Assembly: GCA_024687205.1 (NCBI GenBank)
Contig: JAILES010000012.1
Span: 17,522-81,521 of the forward strand
DNA from: Lachnospiraceae bacterium
Lineage (GTDB): Bacteria > Bacillota > Clostridia > Lachnospirales > Lachnospiraceae
DNA: 64,000 nt
Reading direction: 5' to 3'
Below, one piece after another: positions 37,195-45,981 of this stretch (position 1 is its first letter; each line of letters starts with the position of its first letter). The notes under the pieces are model-generated. The model searched no databases, was not told the origin of the DNA, and saw only the letters and a program-made list of their open reading frames with translations. Made by a program: the position numbers and the translations under genes.

Positions 37195-38838
37195 GTGAAG
37201 AGAAGAAGAAAGAAAAAAAGACAGATAAACATCATACAGCTTGAAGATGATGTGATCAGACTGCTCAATATCTTTACGGTGTTGTGCATCATGCTTACCG
37301 GAGTGCTGGTCGTCAGAAGATGCGGGCTGGAAGGCAGTGCCTTCTATTTCGGAGCAATGATCATATATATACTTCTTTTGCTGATATATCCTATACCCTT
37401 ATCGGAATCACTTTATGAAGCGGTAAGACGACGCAAGGAAACGGAAAATTTCAGGAATTCAAAAAGAATCTTTAACTTTGGTGTAGTCAGTACGGTGGCT
37501 TATGTACTGTTGGCTTTCATTGGCATTTTCTTTGCGGGAAGACTGATCAGCGAATACATGCTTGCGGGAAAGAGTAATACACTGGTGCTGGGAATATTGT
37601 CCGCAAACCTGCTCTTTGATGCCGTCATTTTGCTGATAAGTGATTATGATGCAGCAATGAAAGACATGACTCACAGATCCATAGTGCTCTTCATCAGAAG
37701 TGCAGGCTCTTTTGTAATGGTACTTCTGTTTTCAAGATATTTTTATGAGAAAGGAAAGAGCGTTTCGAGATTCCTGGGCAATGAAGCTCCGGGACAGGCT
37801 TATCTTGCTTCCGGCGCAGCTCTGGGTATGCTGATTTCATCGATCATAGCTTTTGCCGCATGTTTTGTGCTTTATCTTTCGGTGAGGGAAAGCTTTGAAA
37901 AGATGATACGCTCCGACAAAAGCAGCAGGATCGAGGACGGATACATGCTGCTTGGCAATGTCTGGCCCTATGCTCTTTCGCTGCTCAGCTTTTTCATGTT
38001 TGATATCCTGATATGGCCCGTATACAGAGGTGCACTGGTAAAGAGCGGTCAGGATATGCTCTTCAGATATCATATGGGCATATATCATGGCGTTGTAATG
38101 CTTTTGCTGCTCATACCTGCCGCGCTGGTCTACCTTTTTATCCAGCCCAAGATGGATGAACTGAAAAAAGCGATAAAGGGTGAGTATCTCCATGAAGTAA
38201 ATACCGAATGCCGGCAGCTTACAAAGACTGCGATGCTGATTGGTTTTGCCTTTTGCGGTGTTTTCTTTGCGCTTGCTCCTGTGATCTGTGAAGGACTCTA
38301 CGGCTGTGATTCCGTTCTGGCAGTAAGGGCACTGCGTTTCGGAGTGGTGATCCTGCCTTTCCTTATCTATTCACTGGTAAGCTCTCTTTATCTTGTGATG
38401 ATAAAAAGATATATGACACTGATCATGCATACCATTATTTCCGCGGTACCTTCACTTATACTTGCTTTTGTCCTCTGTTCATCGGGAAAAGTACTGCTTA
38501 TGGGAGCAATGGCTGCCTTTATGATATCCCAGGTATTGCTTGCTTTATTCAATCACATGCATCTGTATAAGTATATGAAATTCCGTTTCAACTTAAGGGA
38601 TTATCTTGTGGTGCCCCTTGCAGGTGCGCTGTTATCAATGGTGCTGAGTTTCCTGCTGAGACTGCTGTTCTCACTGTTCCTGCCGCCGCTGATATGTTTC
38701 GTGCCTGCGGCGTTCATCGGTCTGTTTGCGTACTTCATACTGATCTGCATAGGCGGAAGCGTTAATAAGTACAAGCTGAAAGCCATAACAGGAGGCAGGC
38801 TGCTATATAAGATCGCAAGGAAACTGAGGGTATTATGA
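37195..38838 (+). CDS. Polytopic membrane protein, MOP-flippase-like (Wzx/SpoVB type)
   Basis: A 547-aa protein with 12-14 hydrophobic segments, a basic N-terminus (KRRRKKKRQ) and a basic C-terminal tail. Spacing of the segments and charged loops (RRRKETENFRNSKR, KMDELKKAIKGEYLHEVNTE) resemble lipid-linked oligosaccharide flippases, but no short motif proves it. GTG start at 37195, 2 bases after ybeY, with GGAGC upstream; it overlaps the next gene by 4 bases. Substrate unknown. A general polysaccharide exporter is the alternative. Confidence 0.75.
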   Translation: MKRRRKKKRQINIIQLEDDVIRLLNIFTVLCIMLTGVLVVRRCGLEGSAFYFGAMIIYILLLLIYPIPLSESLYEAVRRRKETENFRNSKRIFNFGVVSTVAYVLLAFIGIFFAGRLISEYMLAGKSNTLVLGILSANLLFDAVILLISDYDAAMKDMTHRSIVLFIRSAGSFVMVLLFSRYFYEKGKSVSRFLGNEAPGQAYLASGAALGMLISSIIAFAACFVLYLSVRESFEKMIRSDKSSRIEDGYMLLGNVWPYALSLLSFFMFDILIWPVYRGALVKSGQDMLFRYHMGIYHGVVMLLLLIPAALVYLFIQPKMDELKKAIKGEYLHEVNTECRQLTKTAMLIGFAFCGVFFALAPVICEGLYGCDSVLAVRALRFGVVILPFLIYSLVSSLYLVMIKRYMTLIMHTIISAVPSLILAFVLCSSGKVLLMGAMAAFMISQVLLALFNHMHLYKYMKFRFNLRDYLVVPLAGALLSMVLSFLLRLLFSLFLPPLICFVPAAFIGLFAYFILICIGGSVNKYKLKAITGGRLLYKIARKLRVL

Positions 38839-40034
38839 ACAGTGATGTTGTGATAATCGGCGGCGGTATGGGCGGAATGTGTGCCGCTATCCTGCTTTCG
38901 GATGCCGGCAAAAAAGTTACGATACTTGAAAGGCAGGAACGTATAGGTAAGAAACTCCTGCTTACCGGAAGCGGAAAGTGCAATATAGGCAATGTTTCCA
39001 TGGATGCCGCCCACTATCTCAGTGATGATAAGGATAAGATAGAAAAGTGTTTAGGAAGCTTCGGGAACAAAGAAGCCGGAGAATTCCTTAAGTATATCGG
39101 AATCAGACTGTGTGAAAAGAACGGCTTTCTTTATCCGGTGACCAGGCAGGCTTCCTCGGTGATGGATGCGCTGAGGTTCAAGCTTGAAGAGAATGCCGTA
39201 AATATTATATGCGGTTCAACTGTCAGCAATATAGAAGAAAAAAACGGCGGCTACATTATTTCCTGTGAAGACGGAAAAAGCTATGAAGGAAAAAACTGTA
39301 TCTGTGCCTGCGGAGGCAGGGCCGGTGTATATGCTGAGGATAAGATCAACGGATATGAGTTTCTTAAGAAAGCCGGACATACGGTGGTTAAGACAGCTCC
39401 GGCACTGGTGCAGCTGGTACCCCAAGATGAGTTGAAAGCCATAGCCGGTATCAGATGCGATGCTAAGTTAAGTCTGTTCATCAAGGGAGAAAAGACCGCG
39501 GAAGATACGGGAGAACTGCAGATAAGCGAGAAAATGTTCTCGGGCATACCGGTGTTCCAGCTGAGCCGTCATGTGAAATTTGCAAAGGATGCGGCGCTTG
39601 GCATAGATTTCCTGCCTTTCGCAGATGAAGCTGACGTTAAAGAAAGATATGACAGGCTTTGTGACAGGGAACTTGAGAAGTTTTTCGCCGGCTGGCTTAA
39701 CAAAAAACTGGCAATATTCCTGATAAAGAGAGCGGGACTGCGTCCCTCGTCCAAGGCTTCGGAGCTTGGCGCCTATGGGATGGCACAGCTGGTAAGGGAA
39801 TTCAAAAATGAGGAATTTCAGCTGGATTCCACAGGCGGATACAGAAATGCCCAGGTGAGCAGCGGAGGTATACCGCTTAAAGAAGTAAGCGATGACTTTG
39901 AGAGCAGACTGATGCCGGGGTTTTTTATCATAGGTGAGATGCTTAACGTATGCGGAGAATGCGGAGGTTATAACCTTCACTTTGCAATGGCTTCAGCAAA
40001 GGCTGCAGCGGAGAGGATACTGTGTACAGAATAG
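38835..40034 (+). CDS. HI0933/BaiN-family flavoprotein
   Basis: FAD/NAD(P)-dependent oxidoreductase of the HI0933-like (YhiN/BaiN) family. The N-terminal dinucleotide fold is IIGGGMGGMCAAILLSDAGK, and KLLLTGSGKCNIGN follows. The family C-terminal signature is present (TGGYRNAQVSSGG, then GECGGYNLHFAMASA). At 399 aa it has normal length. Some members reduce bile-acid intermediates, but most have no known substrate, so no specific reaction is claimed. It overlaps the next flavoprotein gene by 13 bases. Confidence 0.9.
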   Translation: MNSDVVIIGGGMGGMCAAILLSDAGKKVTILERQERIGKKLLLTGSGKCNIGNVSMDAAHYLSDDKDKIEKCLGSFGNKEAGEFLKYIGIRLCEKNGFLYPVTRQASSVMDALRFKLEENAVNIICGSTVSNIEEKNGGYIISCEDGKSYEGKNCICACGGRAGVYAEDKINGYEFLKKAGHTVVKTAPALVQLVPQDELKAIAGIRCDAKLSLFIKGEKTAEDTGELQISEKMFSGIPVFQLSRHVKFAKDAALGIDFLPFADEADVKERYDRLCDRELEKFFAGWLNKKLAIFLIKRAGLRPSSKASELGAYGMAQLVREFKNEEFQLDSTGGYRNAQVSSGGIPLKEVSDDFESRLMPGFFIIGEMLNVCGECGGYNLHFAMASAKAAAERILCTE

Positions 40035-41644
40035 ATTCGATAAAACTGAAACCTCCCGTTAATGACGAAAGAACGGAACTGGCCGTGACCGTGGCTAAGC
40101 TCACGGGGCTTGGTCCTGCTGACATTAATAATCTGACCATACTCAGAAGGTCCATAGATGCCAGAAGAAAGCCGGATATAATTTTCGTATACAATATAGC
40201 CTTTGACCTGACCAAACCGGAACGGGGCATGAAGCTGCTGACTTCATCTAAACATGGTGTGGAAGTAAAGATGTACAAGCCCGAAGAATACCAGTTCCAG
40301 CGAAGGGCAGGCAGGATGACCACGGAAGAGGAAAGGCCCGTGGTGGTAGGAGCGGGTCCTGCGGGACTTTTCTGTGCATATGTACTTGCCATGAACGGCT
40401 TAAGACCCATAATACTTGAACGCGGCAGCAATATAGATAAACGTACCGCCGATGTTAAGAAATTCTGGGAAAGCGGTATCCTCGATAAGGAATCCAATGT
40501 ACAGTTCGGAGAAGGAGGCGCCGGAACTTTTTCGGATGGCAAGCTGAATTCTTCCGTGGCCGGAAAGTCCATGTTTGCCAATGAAGTATTGAGGACTTTT
40601 GTTCGTTTTGGCGCGGACAAGTCCATACTCTACAGCAATAAGCCGCATATCGGTACCGATGAGCTCAAGAGAGTGATCAAGAATATGCGCAAAGAGCTGG
40701 AAAACCTCGGGGCCGAATTCCACTTTGAATGTAAGCTGACACGTTGTATAATAAGAGAAGGTATCCTCAAGGGGATACGTTTCAAGAAGAACGGCGAGAG
40801 CAGGGAAAGAGCCTGCAGATATATGATACTCTGCATAGGCCACAGTGCAAGGGATACTTTTTACTCCCTGTCCATGGACGGCATCATCATGGAGCCAAAG
40901 CCCTTTGCGGTGGGACTGCGTGTACAGCATCCCCAGGAAATGATAAACAGGGATCAGTACGGACCGGGATACGAAAAGAAGAAACTGCCGGTGGCTGATT
41001 ACAAGCTGACTTACAAGGCGGCTTCGGGAAGAGGTGTATATTCCTTTTGTATGTGTCCGGGCGGTTATATCGTTAATGCTTCAAGTGAGGAAGGGCATCT
41101 TGCGGTTAACGGGATGAGCTATAATAAAAGGGATTCCGGCTGGGCCAATTCGGCTATAGTAGTGACCGTGGACAGGAGTATTTACGGTGAAGGTCTTTTC
41201 GGAGGAGTGAGTTTTCAGCGGGAGCTGGAGATGAATGCTTATAATCTTGGCCGGGGGAGCATTCCCATTGAAAGGGCCGGAGATTACTTCAGGGAAGCAG
41301 ATGCGGAACATCTCTCAAAGAGCGAATATACGCCTGCGGTAAAGGGAAAATACCGTTATGCGCCGTTGCATGAGCTGCTGCCCAGAGCTCTTTACAATGA
41401 TATAAAAGAAGCCTTCGGAGATTTTGACAGAAAACTGCCGGGCTTTGCAAATGATAACGCACTGTTTGCCGGCGTTGAGAGCAGAACTTCATCGCCTGTC
41501 AGGATGATAAGGGGAGAAAGCCTGGAAAGCAGCATAGAAGGCATTTATCCCTGCGGCGAAGGTGCGGGATATGCAGGCGGCATCACAAGTGCCGCGGCTG
41601 ACGGCATGAAAGTAGCGGAAGCGCTTATAAAGAAATATTTTTAG
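40022..41644 (+). CDS. FAD-dependent dehydrogenase (COG2509-like), 540 aa
   Basis: Large uncharacterised flavoprotein. Residues about 1-95 form a small N-terminal alpha/beta domain (RIDSIKLKPPV), then the FAD-binding GAGPAGLFCAYVLA at about 108-121, VQFGEGGAGTFSDGKLN, and a C-terminal GEGAGYAGGITSAAADG that closes the FAD site. This combination marks the FAD-dependent dehydrogenase group related to glutamate synthase-type oxidoreductases; its substrate is unknown. GTG start at 40022 inside the end of the HI0933-like gene, suggesting coupled translation of the two flavoproteins. Confidence 0.88.
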   Translation: MYRIDSIKLKPPVNDERTELAVTVAKLTGLGPADINNLTILRRSIDARRKPDIIFVYNIAFDLTKPERGMKLLTSSKHGVEVKMYKPEEYQFQRRAGRMTTEEERPVVVGAGPAGLFCAYVLAMNGLRPIILERGSNIDKRTADVKKFWESGILDKESNVQFGEGGAGTFSDGKLNSSVAGKSMFANEVLRTFVRFGADKSILYSNKPHIGTDELKRVIKNMRKELENLGAEFHFECKLTRCIIREGILKGIRFKKNGESRERACRYMILCIGHSARDTFYSLSMDGIIMEPKPFAVGLRVQHPQEMINRDQYGPGYEKKKLPVADYKLTYKAASGRGVYSFCMCPGGYIVNASSEEGHLAVNGMSYNKRDSGWANSAIVVTVDRSIYGEGLFGGVSFQRELEMNAYNLGRGSIPIERAGDYFREADAEHLSKSEYTPAVKGKYRYAPLHELLPRALYNDIKEAFGDFDRKLPGFANDNALFAGVESRTSSPVRMIRGESLESSIEGIYPCGEGAGYAGGITSAAADGMKVAEALIKKYF

Positions 41645-41662
41645 GATAACGGAGACAGCAAA

Positions 41663-42505
41663 ATGGACCATTTCAGGGAATTGATCAGTTCAAAAAAACG
41701 AGTTGTGGTGAAGATAGGTTCATCATCACTGAGACATAAAGAAACAGGAGATTTTGATTATATAAAGATGGAGACCCTTGTAAGGGAACTCTGCAATATA
41801 AGGAATCAGGGACGAGATGTGATACTGGTATCATCCGGAGCAATAGCTGCCGGAAGAAAGACCGTAGGCCTTAAGGGAGACGATCATTCGGTAGCCGTCA
41901 AACAGGCCTGCGCAGCCATCGGACAGGCAAGGCTTATGATGGTGTATGAGAGACTGTTCTCACAGTACGGACAGACAGCTGCCCAGGTACTGATGACAAA
42001 AAATACGATAGTTGCCGATCTTAACCGTTTCAATGCTCATAATACTTTTATGGAACTGCTTAAACTCGGGGCAATACCTATCGTAAACGAAAATGATACG
42101 ATCTCGACCTATGAGATAGAGTTTGGTGATAACGATACGCTTTCAGCCATAGTTACAGCCCTGACGGGAGCAGATCTTTTGATACTGCTTTCTGACATAG
42201 ACGGGCTGTATTCCGACGATCCGAGAAAGAATCCCAAGGCTGAGTTTATGCCCATAGTGCCGGAGCTCACACCTGAGATCATGGCTATGGGAAAGGCTTC
42301 CACAGGCTCCGACGTGGGAACCGGCGGCATGGAATCAAAACTGCGTGCGGCTGAAATAGCCACCAAGAGCGGAGCGGACATGATTATCGCCAATGCAAAA
42401 GATGTGAGGATACTGCACAGGATCATGGACGGAAGAGACATCGGTACACTTTTCCTTGCAAATAAGGATGAGAACTTCTATCTCAAGGATTATGTGGAGG
42501 ACTGA
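41663..42505 (+). CDS. proB: Glutamate 5-kinase, kinase domain only
   Basis: First step of proline synthesis, ATP-dependent phosphorylation of glutamate. The amino-acid-kinase fold is complete: VVKIGSSSLRH at the start, SSGAIAAG, NENDTIS, FGDNDTLSAIV and DIDGLYSDDP. The chain stops at 280 aa, so the C-terminal PUA domain of the E. coli type is missing. It sits with proA (third gene downstream) in one gene string that also holds DUF896 and 5-formyl-THF cycloligase genes. Confidence 0.96.
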   Translation: MDHFRELISSKKRVVVKIGSSSLRHKETGDFDYIKMETLVRELCNIRNQGRDVILVSSGAIAAGRKTVGLKGDDHSVAVKQACAAIGQARLMMVYERLFSQYGQTAAQVLMTKNTIVADLNRFNAHNTFMELLKLGAIPIVNENDTISTYEIEFGDNDTLSAIVTALTGADLLILLSDIDGLYSDDPRKNPKAEFMPIVPELTPEIMAMGKASTGSDVGTGGMESKLRAAEIATKSGADMIIANAKDVRILHRIMDGRDIGTLFLANKDENFYLKDYVED

Positions 42506-42508
42506 GCA

Positions 42509-42727
42509 ATGAACATGGAAGAGAGGATAAAGCGTATCAACGAGCTTTATCATAAATCCCGAACCGAGGCAGGTCTTACTCCGGAAGAAAAGATGGAACA
42601 GAGAGTCTTGAGAAAAGAATATGTGGATGCCATAAGAGGCAATCTGAGGGCTCAGCTCAATAATATAGATATACTTGAAAAAGACGGAAGCATTACCAAT
42701 CTCGGAGAAAAGTTCGACAAGAAATGA
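42509..42727 (+). CDS. DUF896 (YnzC-like) small protein
   Basis: A 72-aa helical protein of the UPF0291/DUF896 family: RINELYHKSRTEAGLTPEEKMEQ, then LRKEYVDAIRGNLRAQLNNI. Members are small cytosolic proteins of unknown function found in Firmicutes, one being a member of the LexA regulon in B. subtilis. It lies 3 bases after proB and overlaps the next gene by 4 bases (ATGA). No SOS box is seen upstream in this position, so it is probably expressed with the proline genes. Confidence 0.92.
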   Translation: MNMEERIKRINELYHKSRTEAGLTPEEKMEQRVLRKEYVDAIRGNLRAQLNNIDILEKDGSITNLGEKFDKK

Positions 42728-43269
42728 GCGAAGAAAAGAAGGCGCTGAGAAAAGACATACTTAAACTAAGAGATGCACTCGCATATGAGCAGCGGGACAA
42801 TGATGCTGCGGCCATCTGCGATCTGCTCTTTATGCATCCTGCGGTACTGAGCGCTAAAAAGATACTTCTCTTCGCATCCTTCGGAAGTGAACCGGATACC
42901 GATCCCATCGCAATAAGGGCGCTTGATATGGGGAAGGAGATATACTATCCCCGTGTGGAAGATAAGGATATAAGTTTTTACGCCGTTAAGGATATCACGG
43001 AACTTAAGAGCGGCTATAAAGGCATCAGGGAACCGGCGACGGAACGACCATGGGACGGTGAAGTGAAGGATAGCGTGGTGCTGGTACCCGGAACGGCTTT
43101 TGATAAATACGGCAGACGTATGGGCTACGGAGGCGGTTTTTATGACAGGTTCCTGAAGGCTCATCCCGGGATATACAGCATAGGGATATGTTTTGAACTG
43201 CAGCTGCTTGAAAGCATTCCCGAAGAAGATCATGATGAGAAGGTTAATGATATAATATACGGATATTAA
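42724..43269 (+). CDS. 5-formyltetrahydrofolate cyclo-ligase
   Basis: Converts 5-formyl-THF to 5,10-methenyl-THF with ATP, recovering an inhibitory folate form. Seen are the N-terminal [28 protein letters not shown] and the signature [21 protein letters not shown] (here [21 protein letters not shown], residues about 121-141; cited for family only). Length 181 aa. It feeds the same folate pool as fhs-folD at 28-31 kb. It overlaps DUF896 by 4 bases and lies 16 bases before proA. Confidence 0.94.
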   Translation: MSEEKKALRKDILKLRDALAYEQRDNDAAAICDLLFMHPAVLSAKKILLFASFGSEPDTDPIAIRALDMGKEIYYPRVEDKDISFYAVKDITELKSGYKGIREPATERPWDGEVKDSVVLVPGTAFDKYGRRMGYGGGFYDRFLKAHPGIYSIGICFELQLLESIPEEDHDEKVNDIIYGY

Positions 43270-43285
43270 GATCGGAGGAATATTT

Positions 43286-44527
43286 ATGGAACTCGTTAGT
43301 TTATGCAAAAACGCCAAGGCGGCCAAATATGAGCTTAACAGACTGGACACGGAAAAAAAGAATGCAGCACTAAAGAAGGCTGCTGAATACATAAAGGCAG
43401 CTGCGGCTGAGATAATCGAAGCCAATAAGACGGATCTTGAAAATGCAGATAAAAAGGGCATGAGTCCCGCACTCAAAGACAGGCTCAAACTTGATGAGAA
43501 AAGGATAGACGGAATATGTGAAGGCCTGCTTCAGGTGGCGGAACTCGAGGATCCCGTGGGTGAGGTGCTTGATGAATTTGAACGCCCCAACGGACTTAAG
43601 ATCAAGAAGGTAAGGGTTCCTCTCGGAGTCGTTGGCATCATCTATGAATCCAGGCCGAATGTGACCGCAGATGCTTTCGCACTAACTTTCAAGGCAGGTA
43701 ACGTGGTCATATTAAAGGGCGGCAGCGATGCTATCAATTCCAATATAGCCATAACAAAGGTTTTAAGAAAGGCCTTATCCGACAGCGGTATATCGGAAGA
43801 TGCCATAAGCCTTATAGAATCAACCGACAGGGAGACTACCAAAGCCTTCATGCAGATGAAGGACTATGTTGACGTGCTGATACCCAGGGGATCCGCAGGA
43901 CTTATCAGGTCGGTGGTTGAGAATTCAAAGATCCCTGTTATTGAGACAGGAGCAGGCAACTGCCATATCTTTATCGATGAGACCGCCGATGCCGAAATGG
44001 CAACTAAGATAATCATAAATGCGAAGACCCAGAGACTGGGTGTCTGCAATACCTGTGAGTCTCTGGTGGTTCATGAAAAAGCCCTGGACAGGGTGATGAA
44101 GAAAGTTGCTGAGGCACTTAAAGAGAAAAACGTGGATATCAGAGCCGATGAAGAAGCAAGACCGGTTCTTGACTGCAATGCCGCCACCGAGGAGGATTTT
44201 GCCACCGAATATCTTGACCTTATCATTTCGGTTAAGACGGTTAAAAATATCGATGAAGCAATTGAGCATATCAATAAGTATTCGACACATCATTCGGAAG
44301 CCATCATCACCGGAGATTACGCTAATGCCGAAAAGTTCCTGAAAGAGATCGATTCGGCCTGTGTATATGTCAATGCTTCAACGCGTTTCACAGATGGTTT
44401 TGAATTCGGCTTCGGAGCAGAGATAGGCATCAGTACCCAGATGCTCCATGCAAGGGGACCCATGGGATTGCGTGAGCTGACCTCATATAAATACAGGATA
44501 AGCGGAAACGGACAGGTACGCGGGTAA
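43286..44527 (+). CDS. proA: Gamma-glutamyl phosphate reductase
   Basis: Second step of proline synthesis: NADPH reduction of glutamyl phosphate to glutamate semialdehyde. Aldehyde-dehydrogenase fold with [26 protein letters not shown] and the catalytic Cys in [11 protein letters not shown]. Ends with [13 protein letters not shown]. At 413 aa it has normal length. Its stop overlaps the miaB start as TAATG, so the proline genes run directly into the tRNA-modification/mismatch-repair string. Confidence 0.96.
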   Translation: MELVSLCKNAKAAKYELNRLDTEKKNAALKKAAEYIKAAAAEIIEANKTDLENADKKGMSPALKDRLKLDEKRIDGICEGLLQVAELEDPVGEVLDEFERPNGLKIKKVRVPLGVVGIIYESRPNVTADAFALTFKAGNVVILKGGSDAINSNIAITKVLRKALSDSGISEDAISLIESTDRETTKAFMQMKDYVDVLIPRGSAGLIRSVVENSKIPVIETGAGNCHIFIDETADAEMATKIIINAKTQRLGVCNTCESLVVHEKALDRVMKKVAEALKEKNVDIRADEEARPVLDCNAATEEDFATEYLDLIISVKTVKNIDEAIEHINKYSTHHSEAIITGDYANAEKFLKEIDSACVYVNASTRFTDGFEFGFGAEIGISTQMLHARGPMGLRELTSYKYRISGNGQVRG

Positions 44528-45981
44528 TGCACGCTTTCAGGGATGTCGATTACGACAGGTATACCATCACAAAAGAATATGATCCGGAGGTGGAGACCGT
44601 AAGACAGCGGGATATGATAGAGCGTGCCGCATCCCTCGCCAAAGAAAGGGAAGAAAAACTCGGAAGAAGGATGAGCGCCTGTGTCGTAACCTTCGGCTGT
44701 CAGATGAATGCCAGGGATTCAGAGAAGATAAGCGGTGTACTCATATCAAGCGGCATAGAACTTGTGGATGACGAGAATGCCGACATAGTCATATACAATA
44801 CCTGTACGGTCAGGGATAATGCCAACCAGCGTGTATACGGAAGACTCGGGAATCTGGGTGTCATGAAGAAAAAGCATCCGGATAAGAAGATCGTACTCTG
44901 CGGCTGCATGGTGCAGGAAGCAGCGGTTATAGAAAAGATCAGACAGACATATCCCTTTGTGGATATGATCTTCGGAACTCATAATATCTATAAATTTCCT
45001 GAACTCCTGGTACGTCTTCTCGAAGAAGACGGGATGATAGTCGACGTATGGAAAAAGACCGACAGTGTGGTGGAAAATCTGCCGACCCTCAGAAAGTATC
45101 CTTTCAAGTCCGGCGTAAATATTATGTTCGGCTGTGATAATTTCTGCTCATACTGTATCGTTCCCTATGTTCGCGGAAGGGAGAGGAGCAGGAAAAGCAG
45201 CGAGATCCTGGAGGAAGTAAGAAGGCTTGCGGACAGCGGTGTAAGCGAAGTGATGCTCCTCGGTCAGAATGTCAATTCCTACGGAAGGGGACTGGAAGGT
45301 GAACTGAACTTCCCGGGGCTTCTTCGGGAAGTGGAAAAGACAGAGGGCATCAGGCGTATACGTTTCATGACCTCACATCCCAAGGATCTGTCCGATGAAC
45401 TGATAGAAGTGATGGCTGAAAGCAGTAAGATCTGTTCACATCTGCATCTCCCGGTACAGTCCGGATCCAGCAGGGTACTTGAGATGATGAACAGGAAATA
45501 TACAAGGGAAAGTTATCTTAAGCTTGTATCAAAGCTTAGGGCTGCAATGCCTGAGCTGTCCATCACTACGGATATCATAGTCGGATTTCCGGGAGAGGAA
45601 CCGGCTGATATTGATGAGACTGTAAGCCTTGTTCATGAGGCAGCTTATGACAATGCCTTTACTTTCATATACTCGAAAAGAGCCGGGACTCCGGCTTCGA
45701 ATTATGAGAGCAAGATGAGTGAGGAAGAGATAGGCGAGGGCTTTAACAGGGTACTTGCAGCGGTGCAGGAAGAGGCAAGGAAGAATGTGTCCAGATTTGC
45801 AGGCAGGACCATGGAAGTCCTTGTGGAAGATGTGAACGATAAGGATAAGGAGTATGTGACCGGCAGGCTTTCGGGAAATGTGCTGGTTCATTTCAAAGGA
45901 GATGCTTCACTGATAGGTTCTTACCTGCAGGTGAAACTATGCGAGAATAAAGGTTTTTACTATATCGGGGAAAGAGTATGA
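44527..45981 (+). CDS. miaB: tRNA-2-methylthio-N6-dimethylallyladenosine synthase MiaB
   Basis: Radical-SAM methylthiotransferase acting on i6A37 of tRNAs, the step after MiaA. The N-terminal UPF0004 domain has its three cluster Cys (FGCQMN, NTCTVRDNA, CGCMVQ). The radical-SAM CxxxCxxC is CDNFCSYC at about residues 199-206. The C-terminal TRAM domain is at about 415-480. Length 484 aa; about 40 residues precede the first domain, longer than in E. coli, which is common in clostridia. Overlaps mutS by 4 bases. Confidence 0.96.
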   Translation: MHAFRDVDYDRYTITKEYDPEVETVRQRDMIERAASLAKEREEKLGRRMSACVVTFGCQMNARDSEKISGVLISSGIELVDDENADIVIYNTCTVRDNANQRVYGRLGNLGVMKKKHPDKKIVLCGCMVQEAAVIEKIRQTYPFVDMIFGTHNIYKFPELLVRLLEEDGMIVDVWKKTDSVVENLPTLRKYPFKSGVNIMFGCDNFCSYCIVPYVRGRERSRKSSEILEEVRRLADSGVSEVMLLGQNVNSYGRGLEGELNFPGLLREVEKTEGIRRIRFMTSHPKDLSDELIEVMAESSKICSHLHLPVQSGSSRVLEMMNRKYTRESYLKLVSKLRAAMPELSITTDIIVGFPGEEPADIDETVSLVHEAAYDNAFTFIYSKRAGTPASNYESKMSEEEIGEGFNRVLAAVQEEARKNVSRFAGRTMEVLVEDVNDKDKEYVTGRLSGNVLVHFKGDASLIGSYLQVKLCENKGFYYIGERV

